Positions 43,316-51,940 of a stretch of DNA of 57,053 nucleotides are shown piece after piece (within the stretch, counting starts at the first letter, position 1; every line of letters begins with the position of its first letter). The DNA is taken from NCBI GenBank assembly GCA_964344295.1, contig CAYFMR010000008.1, positions 1-57,053 on the forward strand, given 5' to 3'. Below the pieces are notes generated by a model that saw nothing but the letters and a program-made list of their open reading frames with translations, did not search any database and had not been told where the DNA came from. The stretch comes from JAAYFJ01 sp964344295 (GTDB lineage Bacteria; Bacillota; Clostridia; Tissierellales; Peptoniphilaceae). A program made the position numbers and the translations under genes.

Positions 43316-44082
43316 GACGGGACCTCCTTCTCGTAAGCACCGGTATAATCCACTTCCATCAAGTAGAGTCCCGATGCCGGAGCAGTCTTACCCAAAAGGC
43401 GTCGGTCTTTATGCTCCAGCGCCTGCTCCAGCGCCGTTACCGGTCGTTTGCCATAGCCAATCTCGATGGCTGTGCCCACCATAATGCGCACCATGTATTT
43501 TAAAAAGCTCTTGCCTTTGACATCCACCACCACCCGATCGCCTCGACGCCACACAGCCACTGCGTCAACACGGCGAATCGTGTGGGGCACCTGAGACCGG
43601 GGTCCCATAAAAGCGGCAAAGTCGTGCTCCCCCACTAAGGGCAACAGACTTTCCAGCATCCGCTGTTCATCCAAAGGGCGATACACTAACGCCATGCGGT
43701 GACGATACAAGGGGCTTAACACCGATGCATTTTGTATCACATAGCGGTACCACTTTCCCCGAGCACTGAAACGGGCGTGAAAATCCGCCGGCACCGCCTC
43801 GGCTCGTACCACCTTCACATCCTCCGGCGTGTGAAAGTTAATGACCCGCGGAAGCGTTCCCAGGTTCATCTCCCGGTTCAGGGTGAAATGAGCCACCATG
43901 CCAAAGGCATGCACCCCGGCATCGGTGCGGCCGGCCCCCACCAGCGTCACGGGATGCCCCACCGCCTCCGTCACCGCGTGGGCCAAGACATCCTCCACAT
44001 TGCGGTGATTTTCCTGGTGTTGCCAGCCATGAAATGCTGTGCCATCATACTGGATGGTCAGCTTCACCTTTTGCCCGGTCAT
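43309..44082 (-). CDS. truA: tRNA pseudouridine(38-40) synthase
   Basis: A 257-residue enzyme that converts uridines 38-40 of tRNA anticodon stems to pseudouridine. The catalytic aspartate is in VGAGRTDAGVHAFG, with YDGTAFHGWQ near the start and SFLKYMVRIMVGT near the end. ATG 44082 overlaps the ecfT stop (ATGA). The longer frame from 44205 lies inside ecfT and is rejected. The ecfA1-ecfA2-ecfT-truA order is common in Gram-positive bacteria. Confidence 0.95.
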   Translation of the reverse strand: MTGQKVKLTIQYDGTAFHGWQHQENHRNVEDVLAHAVTEAVGHPVTLVGAGRTDAGVHAFGMVAHFTLNREMNLGTLPRVINFHTPEDVKVVRAEAVPADFHARFSARGKWYRYVIQNASVLSPLYRHRMALVYRPLDEQRMLESLLPLVGEHDFAAFMGPRSQVPHTIRRVDAVAVWRRGDRVVVDVKGKSFLKYMVRIMVGTAIEIGYGKRPVTALEQALEHKDRRLLGKTAPASGLYLMEVDYTGAYEKEVPSC

Positions 44083-44879
44083 AGCACGTACCGACAGGCG
44101 ATGACCAAACCGAAAAAGACCATCCCACCGGCAAAGATGGCATAATCCGCCCCCCTCATCACCAAGGGATTGAGCTTCGTGCGCCCTTCCCCGCCGCGAT
44201 AACACCGGGCCTCCATGGCAATCGCCAACTCATCGGCGCGGCGAATGGCGTTAATGAACAAAGGCACCAACAACGGCACCATATTCATCGCCCGCTTGAC
44301 AATATTCCCCGACTCAAAATCCGCCCCCCGAGCGATCTGTGCCTTCATAATCTTATCTGTCTCCTCCAACAACGTGGGGATAAAACGCAAGGCAATGGTC
44401 ATCATCATGGCCAACTCATGAGCGGGAAACCCAAACCGCACCCACGGCTTAAACAAACTTTCCAAACCGTCAGTCAACGCAATCGGTGACGTGGTCAGCG
44501 TCAACAGCGACGCTCCCAGCACCAAAAGAATCAAACGCAACGCTAAAAAGCTGGCCTCTACCAGCCCTTCTTTGGTCACGGCAATGGGCCCCAGGCTCAC
44601 CAACACCTGTCCCTTGGTAAAGATCACGTTAATGATAAACGTGATGAGGATGATCCAACGCAGCGGCTTTAGGCCCTTAAAGATAAAACGGGGAGGGAGC
44701 TTGCTGACCGCTACCACCAAGGCTAAATAAGCCACAATGGGCAAAAACATCCAAAACGTTTTGATAAAGAAAAGGCTGACCAAATACACAATGGACAAGA
44801 CGATTTTCACCCGCGGATCCAAGCGATGCACCGCCGAATCACCGGGAAAATATTGCCCGATGGTCACATCTTTAAGCAT
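44079..44879 (-). CDS. ecfT: ECF transporter transmembrane protein EcfT
   Basis: A 266-residue membrane protein of the energy-coupling factor module. It begins MLKDVTIGQYFPGDSAVHRL. The two coupling motifs that contact the ATPases are AQIARGADFE (about 190) and AMEARCYRGGEGRT (about 225); the usual Ala-Arg-Gly is ARC in the second. The start is uncertain between GTG 44888, ATG 44882 and ATG 44879; I chose the last by family N-terminus. It serves vitamin S-components encoded elsewhere, as none is in this operon. Confidence 0.92.
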   Translation of the reverse strand: MLKDVTIGQYFPGDSAVHRLDPRVKIVLSIVYLVSLFFIKTFWMFLPIVAYLALVVAVSKLPPRFIFKGLKPLRWIILITFIINVIFTKGQVLVSLGPIAVTKEGLVEASFLALRLILLVLGASLLTLTTSPIALTDGLESLFKPWVRFGFPAHELAMMMTIALRFIPTLLEETDKIMKAQIARGADFESGNIVKRAMNMVPLLVPLFINAIRRADELAIAMEARCYRGGEGRTKLNPLVMRGADYAIFAGGMVFFGLVIACRYVL

Positions 44880-45741
44880 CATCCCCACCCCCTTTGACCA
44901 GGCGAGGTTTTAATATGTCATAGGCCTCTTCCACCGTAATCACATCCGTGGGCACATCCAGCCCTTTGGCCTTTAATGCCCGCATAAATCGGGTAATCTC
45001 CGGCACACCCAGACCCATAGTCTCTAACTCATCCGCCCGCTTAAAAATGGCCCGTGGCGTATCATCCATCACCAACTGCCCCTGATCCATCACCAAAATC
45101 CGCTCCACCAATCGAGCCACATCCTCCATGGAATGGCTGACGAGAATGATCGTCATATCCGTAGTCTCATAGAGATTTTTAATCTCCCCTAAGACCTCAT
45201 CACGGCCATAGGGATCCAGCCCCGCCGTGGGCTCATCCAACACCAACACAGACGGGCGCATAGCCAACACCCCGGCAATGGCCACCCGGCGTTTTTGTCC
45301 GCCGGACAACTCAAAGGGCGAGCGATCCTTAAACGTCTCAAAATCCAACCCGACACGATGCATAGCCTCTCGCACCCGTTCCTCCACGCCTGCCTCATTA
45401 AGCTCCAAATTCTTCGGGCCAAAGGCGATATCCTCATACACCGTCTCCTCAAAGAGCTGATGTTCCGGATACTGAAACACCAGTCCCACCTTTTGGCGCA
45501 CATTGACCAAAGAAATCTTCTTCACCGTGATATCGACACCATCTACGATAATCGTCCCCGACGTGGGATGCATCAGCCCGTTTAAATGCTGCACCAACGT
45601 GGACTTACCGGAACCGGTATGACCGATCAATCCGATAAACTCTCCCCGTTGCACACGCAAATTCACATCCTTCAAGGCATGAGACTCAAAGGGTGTGCCT
45701 GGATTATAAATATAATTGACGTTTTTTAATTCCATTAACAT
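44872..45741 (-). CDS. ecfA2: ECF transporter ATPase EcfA2
   Basis: A 289-residue ATPase. Walker A is GHTGSGKST, the signature LSGGQKRRV, Walker B VLVLDEPTAGLD, and the switch histidine is in ILVSHSMEDVARL. The N-terminal MELKNVNYIYNPGTPFESHA is typical of EcfA2. Its first ATG (45741) overlaps the ecfA1 end; a second in-frame ATG at 45735 shares TAATG with that stop and is equally likely. It forms a heterodimer with EcfA1 under EcfT. Confidence 0.93.
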   Translation of the reverse strand: MLMELKNVNYIYNPGTPFESHALKDVNLRVQRGEFIGLIGHTGSGKSTLVQHLNGLMHPTSGTIIVDGVDITVKKISLVNVRQKVGLVFQYPEHQLFEETVYEDIAFGPKNLELNEAGVEERVREAMHRVGLDFETFKDRSPFELSGGQKRRVAIAGVLAMRPSVLVLDEPTAGLDPYGRDEVLGEIKNLYETTDMTIILVSHSMEDVARLVERILVMDQGQLVMDDTPRAIFKRADELETMGLGVPEITRFMRALKAKGLDVPTDVITVEEAYDILKPRLVKGGGDDA

Positions 45742-46559
45742 AAGGCATCGACCAACTCTTCCACTGTCAATACATCATCCGGCACATCCACGCCGTCTGC
45801 GCGCAAGCGGTGGCCCAACTCCGTTACCTGGGGCACATCCAGCTTCGCCGCCTTCATGGCCTCCATATGACGAAACACTTCCTTCGGCGTACCATCCATA
45901 AACATCTTGGCGTTCTCCAACACCACCACCCGCTCCGCCTGTACCGACTCATCCATATAATGGGTGATCAACACAATGGTCTTGCCATCTTCCTTGTGCA
46001 AGCGATGCAACGTCTCCATGACCTCCCGGCGACCGTTGGGATCCAACATGGCCGTGGGCTCATCCAAAATGATACACTCCGGATTCATCGCCAAAATACC
46101 GGCAATGGCCACCCGCTGTTTCTGACCCCCGGAAAGCAAATGGGGGGCGCGCATGGCATATGCCTGCATCTCCACCAACGACAGCGAACGATCCACCCGC
46201 TCCCGTAACTCCGGCATGGGGATTCCTAAATTCTCGGGACCAAAAGCCACATCCTCCTCCACAATCGTGGCCACCAACTGGTTGTCCGGATTCTGAAAGA
46301 CCATCCCCGCCGTCTTGCGGATCTCCCACATCAGCGATTCGTCAGCGGTATCCATACCACCGACGAGAATCTGCCCCGACGTCGGCTTCAACAGGCCGTT
46401 CATCATCCGAGCCACCGTTGACTTCCCAGACCCGTTATGACCCAAAATGGCCACAAATTGTCCCTTGGGAATCGAAAGGCTCAAATCGTCCACCGCCCTT
46501 AGCGGCGGCTTGCCCTCATACCCCGGGTACTCATAGACCACATGCTTCATTTCTATCAT
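45735..46559 (-). CDS. ecfA1: ECF transporter ATPase EcfA1
   Basis: A 274-residue ATPase. Walker A is GHNGSGKST, the signature LSGGQKQRV, Walker B CIILDEPTAMLD and the switch region VLITHYMDESV. The C-terminal domain (about 225-274) matches the short EcfA dimerisation region. The start chosen, ATG 46559, is six bases after GGAG; GTG 46571 and ATG 46562 are alternatives. First gene of the ecfA1-A2-T-truA operon. Confidence 0.93.
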   Translation of the reverse strand: MIEMKHVVYEYPGYEGKPPLRAVDDLSLSIPKGQFVAILGHNGSGKSTVARMMNGLLKPTSGQILVGGMDTADESLMWEIRKTAGMVFQNPDNQLVATIVEEDVAFGPENLGIPMPELRERVDRSLSLVEMQAYAMRAPHLLSGGQKQRVAIAGILAMNPECIILDEPTAMLDPNGRREVMETLHRLHKEDGKTIVLITHYMDESVQAERVVVLENAKMFMDGTPKEVFRHMEAMKAAKLDVPQVTELGHRLRADGVDVPDDVLTVEELVDALC

Positions 46560-46676
46560 CATAGACTCCACGTCCCATCATCACCCTTCCTAGTCATCCA
46601 TCATACCACATTAAAAGCCCCTAGAGCAACAAGATCACCCGCTTCATGCCCCCTTTTCCCCGCCAACTCGCCCACC

Positions 46677-46714
46677 AAAAAAGACCCCTTTTCCACATAC
46701 CGAAAAGGGGTCTT
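46677..46714 (-). terminator. Terminator of nfn operon
   Basis: A 13-bp stem (AAGACCCCTTTTC with GAAAAGGGGTCTT) followed by TTTTTT on the minus strand, 25 bases after the nfnB stop. Confidence 0.93.
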
Positions 46715-46739
46715 CTCATTCATCTTCATCAACACAGGC

Positions 46740-48125
46740 TTAAGCCTTTTTCTCCTTAATATAAGCATCAATGGCCTTAGCCGTTTCTTTTCCTGCACCC
46801 ATGGCCAAGATAACCGTGGCGGCACCGGTCACGGCATCGCCGCCGGCAAACACGCCTTCGCGGCTCGTTTGGCCAAATCCATCAGCCATGACGCGACCGC
46901 GGGTATCCCGATCCAAACCTTCCGTGGTATCCCCGATTAAGGGGTTCGGGCTCGTACCCAGTGCCATGATGACAATATCCGTTTCGATCTCATACTCAGA
47001 GCCGGGAATGGGAACAGGACGGCGACGGCCGGAATCATCCGGTTCGCCCAACTCCATCTTAATGCAACGCATGCCGCGGACCCATCCGTCTTCATTGCCT
47101 AGAATCTCTACAGGATTCGTGAGCATGTGGAAATTAATGCCCTCGTCTTTGGCGTGATGAACTTCTTCCACACGAGCAGGCAATTCCACCTCTGTACGGC
47201 GATACACAATATGCACGTCAGCACCAAGACGCTTGGCCGTTCTGGCAGCATCCATAGCCACGTTGCCGCCGCCGACTACGCACACGGAGCGACCCACCTT
47301 AATGGGTGTCATGTGATCCTCACGGAAAGCCTTCATCAGGTTATTACGAGTTAAAAACTCATTAGCGGAAAATACGCCGTTATAGTTTTCTCCAGGGATA
47401 TCCATAAACATGGGAAGACCTGCACCGGAACCGATAAAGATGGCCTCAAAGCCCTCTTCAAAGAGCTCATCAATGGTCACCGTCTTACCGATCAACACAT
47501 TGGTTTCCACCTTCACGCCCAACTTCTTCAAGTTTTCCACTTCACTCTTCACGACCGTGTCCTTGGGAAGACGGAACTCGGGAATCCCGTAGATCAACAC
47601 GCCACCGGCTTCATGCAGAGCTTCAAAAATCGTGACATCATAGCCCCACTTGGCCAGCTCTCCCGCACAGGTGATCCCTGCAGGGCCGGAACCGATGATG
47701 GCCACCTTGTGACCGTTAGGTTCCCCGCGCACACCGGTGTCCACGTTATTTTCTCTCGCCCAGTCCGCTGCGTAGCGCTCCAATTTTCCGATAGCCACCG
47801 GATCTCCCCGGCGACCTAAAACGCAACGTTCCTCACATTGACTTTCTTGGGGGCACACGCGACCGCAAACAGCCGGTAAAGCGGAATATTGGGCCAACGT
47901 CTTGGCAGCTGCTTCCGGATCCTCGTCGGCAATGTGCTTGATAAACGTGGGAATGTCAATATTCACCGGGCAGCCTTCACGGCATTGGGGATTCTTACAG
48001 GTTAAACAGCGAGATGCCTCTAATGTGGCCTCCTCTTTATTATAACCAAGACATACTTCGTCAAAGTTTTTATTGCGTACTTGCGGTTCTTGTTCTCGAA
48101 TAGGAGTTCTTGTCAATCGATCCAT
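46740..48125 (-). CDS. nfnB: NfnB, large subunit of NADH-dependent ferredoxin:NADP oxidoreductase
   Basis: A 461-residue iron-sulfur flavoprotein resembling the glutamate synthase small subunit. Cysteines for two [4Fe-4S] clusters lie in the N-terminal third (CLTCKNPQCREGCPVNIDIP and CGRVCPQESQCEERC). FAD and NADP(H) folds follow (VAIIGSGPAGITCAG and VCVVGGGNVAMDAART). Pairing with NfnA by a TAATG junction identifies it as the bifurcating NfnB rather than GltD, since no glutamate synthase large subunit is present. ATG 48125 has GGAGGT upstream. Confidence 0.92.
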   Translation of the reverse strand: MDRLTRTPIREQEPQVRNKNFDEVCLGYNKEEATLEASRCLTCKNPQCREGCPVNIDIPTFIKHIADEDPEAAAKTLAQYSALPAVCGRVCPQESQCEERCVLGRRGDPVAIGKLERYAADWARENNVDTGVRGEPNGHKVAIIGSGPAGITCAGELAKWGYDVTIFEALHEAGGVLIYGIPEFRLPKDTVVKSEVENLKKLGVKVETNVLIGKTVTIDELFEEGFEAIFIGSGAGLPMFMDIPGENYNGVFSANEFLTRNNLMKAFREDHMTPIKVGRSVCVVGGGNVAMDAARTAKRLGADVHIVYRRTEVELPARVEEVHHAKDEGINFHMLTNPVEILGNEDGWVRGMRCIKMELGEPDDSGRRRPVPIPGSEYEIETDIVIMALGTSPNPLIGDTTEGLDRDTRGRVMADGFGQTSREGVFAGGDAVTGAATVILAMGAGKETAKAIDAYIKEKKA

Positions 48126-48994
48126 TATTTTTGACCTCCCCAAAATCCACACTCTTCAAAAGCCTTTTCTTTTTGGGCTTCCTCTAACTTAAACTGGGTC
48201 TGACGACGCAAAGCCTCATCAAAATCGACCAGATGACCATCAAACTCCGGTCCATCCACACAGGCAAACTTCGTCTCGCCCCCTACCGTCACGCGGCAAG
48301 CACCGCACATCCCGGTAGCATCCACCATAATGGGGTTCATCGAAACCACCGTGGGAATCCCCAGCGCTTTCGTGGTCAATGCCACAAACTTCATCATAAT
48401 CATGGGGCCGATCGCCACACATTGGTCATACCGCTTGCCCTTGTTGTCCACTAAATCCTTCAAGCAATCGGTCACCATGCCCTTAAAGCCGTAGCTGCCG
48501 TCATCCGTACATACATGCAACTCACTGGCCACAGCGCCCAGCTTATCCTCCAAAATCACCAAATCCTTCGTCTTGGCACCGAGGATGACCTCCACGTCCA
48601 CGCCGCGTTCATGTAGCCACTTCACCTGGGGATACACAGGTGCCGTGCCTAACCCTCCTGCGACAAACACCCATTTTTGCTTCTTCAACTCTTCTAAATC
48701 CATATCGACAAAATCGGAAGGACGTCCCAACGGCCCTACAAACGTATAAAGGCTATCGCCTTCTTCCAACTTGGCCAAAGCCTTCGTCGATGCTCCGATG
48801 GTTTGAACCACAATCTCTACGGTACCGGCTTCGGCATCGTAATCACAAATCGTCAAAGGGATACGCTCGCCCATCTCATCCATAATAATGACGACAAACT
48901 GACCGGGCTTAGCAGACTTAGCCACCCGCGGCGCATGAATATGCATGGAGAAAATATTAGGTGCTAATATTTCCTTTTTCATGATTCGGTACAT
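48125..48994 (-). CDS. nfnA: NfnA, small subunit of NADH-dependent ferredoxin:NADP oxidoreductase
   Basis: A 289-residue flavoprotein of the ferredoxin reductase fold. FAD contacts are in IPLTICDYDAEAGTVEIV, and NAD contacts in WVFVAGGLGTAPVYPQ. The [2Fe-2S] cysteines are in DATGMCGACRVTVGG and KFACVDGPEFDG. With NfnB it couples NADH and reduced ferredoxin oxidation to NADP reduction, balancing redox carriers in the anaerobic cytoplasm. The ATG is preceded by GGAAGG, next to a hexamer repeat tract. Confidence 0.93.
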   Translation of the reverse strand: MYRIMKKEILAPNIFSMHIHAPRVAKSAKPGQFVVIIMDEMGERIPLTICDYDAEAGTVEIVVQTIGASTKALAKLEEGDSLYTFVGPLGRPSDFVDMDLEELKKQKWVFVAGGLGTAPVYPQVKWLHERGVDVEVILGAKTKDLVILEDKLGAVASELHVCTDDGSYGFKGMVTDCLKDLVDNKGKRYDQCVAIGPMIMMKFVALTTKALGIPTVVSMNPIMVDATGMCGACRVTVGGETKFACVDGPEFDGHLVDFDEALRRQTQFKLEEAQKEKAFEECGFWGGQK

Positions 48995-49007
48995 AATGAA
49001 TCCTTCC

Positions 49008-49037
49008 TTTCTCTTTCTCTTTCTCTTTCTCTTTCTC
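49008..49037. repeat. Five tandem copies of TTTCTC upstream of nfnA
   Basis: Five perfect hexamers (GAGAAA on the nfnA strand) end a few bases before the GGAAGG ribosome site of nfnA. Purine-rich on the mRNA, they could influence ribosome binding. Simple hexamers can change copy number by slippage. Confidence 0.95.
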
Positions 49038-49109
49038 TGATTGGCATCAGCCTCATATGTCTATAGTTTAACAAAATTCCCTTAGAAACACAAGGTTAGC
49101 CCCGGCATA

Positions 49110-49805
49110 TTATCTCGAAAACCTTACACCTTCCACCGCCTCCGCCCACGTCAGGCGCGGCGGTAACAACAGAAACAGGATCACACTGGGAATCCACCAG
49201 ACCAAGGCGGGGATATGCAAAGCCCCAACGTCCATCCACAACCGGGTGATCGCCTGCAAGGCAAAGGGCAAGAAGATGACCACAATACCATAACCCGCGC
49301 GTGTTTCAGCACTCATACACAATCGATACTTCTGCCCGTGTACCTCGATGTCCTGGCGGGGATTCACCAGCACACGAAATGCGTAGGCCTGTTTGGTGGC
49401 ATACGATAATTCTTGAAAGTCCATCAGGGGCATGCGAGATGACCTCTCTTCACTCGGCCCCGTTTCTTGCACGTCCATCAACCATGGCGTCAAAAGATAG
49501 AGCACAGCCGCCACGCCGATGCCGATGGCAAAATGAGTCTGCACCTCGCGAATCGCCGCTTCCGTCCCCTCTTGTGTGATGCCGACTTTTTCCACACGCG
49601 ACTCCTACGAAGCCATGCCGGCAAAAATGGGGCCAAAGAGAGCCACGATCATCAAAAGTACCAGTACCGTCCGTTTCCACGACACCAGCGATACGGTAAA
49701 TTTCCGTCCTCGATACGCCGTCTCTGTCGTTTCGAAATCCAACACCAGCAACTCATGAATCAGGGGAAAACGCTTGCTATAGGGTAAATGTTTGGTTGAT
49801 TTCAT
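49110..49805 (-). pseudogene. Membrane-protein gene interrupted by an in-frame amber codon
   Basis: Two consecutive frames are in the same reading frame. The first (49605-49805, 66 residues) begins MKSTKHLPYSKRFPLIHEL with a GAGAGG site, ends in a membrane segment VLVLLMIVALFGPIFAG and stops at TAG (49605-49607). The second continues without a shift to 49110. Its next in-frame start is GTG 49595 without a clear ribosome site. Read through, the product is 231 residues with four membrane segments (about 47-65, 90-108, 172-190, 198-214). I do not recognise the family. A single CAG to TAG change would explain it; suppression or restart are other options. Confidence 0.7.
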
Positions 49806-50187
49806 CTTAGGTGCCTCTCTTTCACTTTCACAGGAGTCATCACAAATTCAGACACCTTGGACCACAGTATTACGTGAGCGCATACTGATCGGCATTAACT
49901 GCTAGCGCCTATAACTGTTGATCTCCACATTTAATGTAAGGGAGCTAATGGAAAGATTATTAATCATCACGATATAGCTGCTATCTCTGTCTGCCCTAAC
50001 AGAGAAATTAACCGCTTTAGCAAAACTTTCTCTGTAAATGACTCGCCATTTTCATATACATTGACCATGTAATCTACATCCCCACTTGACTGTAAATTGC
50101 TAATTCTCACTGTAAAACCATCATGTTGCACGCCTGTACTGGGAGACATATCAAATTTATACTGTTTATTACGACTTCCCTCATAAT
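49806..50187. other. AT-rich region with gene fragment
   Basis: From 49806 to 49966 I see no gene. The remainder is the fragment at 49967-50186 described separately. The base composition is distinctly AT-rich compared with arginase on one side and nfn on the other. Confidence 0.55.
49967..50186 (-). pseudogene. 3' fragment of an unknown, probably secreted protein
   Basis: An open stretch of about 70 codons without a start continues from the arginase terminator: FFDYEGSRNKQYKFDMSPST, then VQHDGFTVRISNLQSSGDVD and DYMVNVYENGESF, ending at TGA (49967-49969). The composition is protein-like and beta-rich, with polar strands as in exported proteins. The upstream half is missing and replaced by the end of the arginase gene, so this looks like a truncation scar. 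No family recognised. Confidence 0.5.
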
Positions 50188-50213
50188 CAAAAAAGCTACC
50201 CCTAGGGTAGCTT
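50188..50213 (-). terminator. Terminator of arginase gene, overlapping its stop
   Basis: A 9-bp stem (AAGCTACCC with GGGTAGCTT) followed by TTTTTT on the minus strand. The arginase stop TAG (50202-50204) forms the loop. Confidence 0.93.
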
Positions 50214-51140
50214 CGGCGAATGGAATGTTTCCTCTTTATCCAGTTGAGGGCCATGGCTCCACGCTTCGGCGATGACGTCCATCAGGCGTTTCATGACGCC
50301 CAGGGTCATATCGTCTTCGTCGGCGTCGGGGTGGTATTCCACCACGTCCATGGACCAAACAGGCAGGCGAGAAAGGAGCAGCTGGAGCAGGGTGTGGACC
50401 TGGTCTTCCGTCATACCGCCTTTCACAGGGGTGCTCACTGCGGGCACAAAGGCCGGGTCCATGACGTCGATGTCCAGGGAGATGTGTACCCGGGGCAGTG
50501 CTTTGGCTTCGATGTGAGCGATGATTTCTTCGGCGACGGCGCTCATGTCGCGGTCTAATAGGGCCGCTGCCGGGTAGAGGTGCACGCTGGTCTGCTGGAT
50601 GAGGTCGTCTTCAAAGGGGTCTAGCACCCTTGCACCTACCAGGTAGACGTTTTCCGGGTCGATGACGTTGTCGTGGGCATAGACTTGGCGAAATTCTTCC
50701 CGGTCCATGCCCATGGCAATGGCTAAGGGCATGCCGTGAATGTTGCCGGTTTCGGTGGATGCGGGAATGTTCATATCTACGTGGGCATCGATCCAGATCA
50801 CTGCCGTGGGGACGCCGTCTTCTAAAAGGCCTGCTAGAGAACCCAAGGCGATGGAGTGGTCGCCGCCGATGACCAAGGGTTTGTCGCCTCGTTCGACGAC
50901 TTGGGCCACTTCTTCAGCCAAGGCCCGGTTCACTTGCAAGACGGGATGGGCATAGTTGCGTTTTTTGTCCACCACGTCTCCCGGTGTCAGGGCGGGGATG
51001 GCCAGGTCACCTCGATCTTCAAAGGTGCCGGGTGCAAAGGCAGAGAAGGCTTCGGCCTCTCGTAGGTATTTGGTGCCCACGTTATCATTGGTTTTGGCGC
51101 AACCGTAGTTTAAGGGTACGCCGATCAGTTCCACTGTCAT
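50202..51140 (-). CDS. rocF: Arginase (ureohydrolase family)
   Basis: A 312-residue manganese enzyme that hydrolyses arginine to ornithine and urea. Metal ligands lie in VIGGDHSIALGS, WIDAHVDMNIP and ISLDIDVMDPAFVPA; the arginase/agmatinase split is supported by NIHGMPLAIAMG and the closing VVEYHPDADEDD. The N-terminal IGVPLNYGCAKTNDNVGTKY fits bacterial arginases. It could feed ornithine to fermentation. The nudix gene ends ten bases upstream, so they are likely one transcript. Confidence 0.9.
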   Translation of the reverse strand: MTVELIGVPLNYGCAKTNDNVGTKYLREAEAFSAFAPGTFEDRGDLAIPALTPGDVVDKKRNYAHPVLQVNRALAEEVAQVVERGDKPLVIGGDHSIALGSLAGLLEDGVPTAVIWIDAHVDMNIPASTETGNIHGMPLAIAMGMDREEFRQVYAHDNVIDPENVYLVGARVLDPFEDDLIQQTSVHLYPAAALLDRDMSAVAEEIIAHIEAKALPRVHISLDIDVMDPAFVPAVSTPVKGGMTEDQVHTLLQLLLSRLPVWSMDVVEYHPDADEDDMTLGVMKRLMDVIAEAWSHGPQLDKEETFHSPKLP

Positions 51141-51150
51141 TAGTTTCTTA

Positions 51151-51759
51151 TCACTCCGTTTTCTGATAAATACGCACCAGGTTGTGGATGATGCGGGCAG
51201 TCAGCCCCCATATCACGGCCTCGTCCGTGTCGTAAAAGCGAATTTTATCTTTGCCCCGACGCCAGGGATAGTCTCGACCTCCGGGGATTTTATCGTAGGG
51301 AAAGTCGTCCACCAACTCCACTTTTAGGGGCAGGCGATAGACTTCCGGTTCGTGGTCTAAGAAAAAATGGAGCGGCACGGAGAAGACGCGACTCACTTCG
51401 TCGCCGTTCGGTGCCAGTTCGTCCAAGGATTTGATGTCCAGCTCGCCAATAAAGGGGTAAAGTACCATGCCGTCATAAAAGGGCAAGATATCCAACTGAC
51501 CCCACAGGTGGATGCGATTGGTGTGTAGGCCCAGCTCTTCCGCCGTCTCACGGACCGACGCTTCTGCCAGGGTCTCCCCATTTTCCACCGCTCCTCCGGG
51601 AAAAGAGATCTCCCCCGGTTGGGTGATATGGGGTGAGCGCTCTTCAAAGACCAGCTCGTAGCCTCGAGAGGATTGAAAGACCGGGGCCAAAATGCTAAAA
51701 GCCCGGCGCTGATCCATAATCTCCGGCGTGCGCCGGGTAAAAACTCCTTTTAAGTTCAT
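51151..51759 (-). CDS. Nudix hydrolase, CoA pyrophosphatase-like
   Basis: A 202-residue Nudix protein. The box reads GGAVENGETLAEAS then VRETAEELGL, with the CoA-type context HITQPGEISFPGG upstream (NudL/UPF0035 group). These split CoA or acyl-CoA into 3',5'-ADP and 4'-phosphopantetheine. ATG 51759 follows AGGAGG by six bases. It starts a two-gene unit with arginase. Confidence 0.88.
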   Translation of the reverse strand: MNLKGVFTRRTPEIMDQRRAFSILAPVFQSSRGYELVFEERSPHITQPGEISFPGGAVENGETLAEASVRETAEELGLHTNRIHLWGQLDILPFYDGMVLYPFIGELDIKSLDELAPNGDEVSRVFSVPLHFFLDHEPEVYRLPLKVELVDDFPYDKIPGGRDYPWRRGKDKIRFYDTDEAVIWGLTARIIHNLVRIYQKTE

Positions 51760-51893
51760 ACGTTTCCTCCTCACCCCATGAGTGTAACGAATCGGGTTCC
51801 AAAACTCAACCTAAATTATAAAGATCACAAACGAAACAGCGAGCATGGACCCACTATTTCCCCCACTTCTCCTTTTTACCACAAACTGCATAT

Positions 51894-51934
51894 AAAAAAC
51901 GGATTCATTATCAAAATTTCTGACAATGAATCCG
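51894..51934 (-). terminator. Terminator-like hairpin outside inverted-repeat region
   Basis: A perfect 10-bp stem (CGGATTCATT with AATGAATCCG) and TTTTTT on the minus strand. No intact minus-strand gene lies upstream of it, only the remnant region at 51941-52549. Confidence 0.7.
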
Positions 51935-51940
51935 ATTTAT

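Noticed and set aside
46740..48125. Glutamate synthase small subunit
   Set aside because: The sequence resembles GltD, but it is coupled to an NfnA-type gene and no large glutamate synthase subunit is present, so NfnB is the better call.
49008..49037. CRISPR-like repeat
   Set aside because: Units are six bases with no spacers; it is a simple tandem repeat. No CRISPR array was seen anywhere in the window.
49605..49607. TAG read as pyrrolysine
   Set aside because: Pyrrolysine is known mainly in methylamine methyltransferases; a simple nonsense mutation is more economical. Left as a checkable alternative in the finding.
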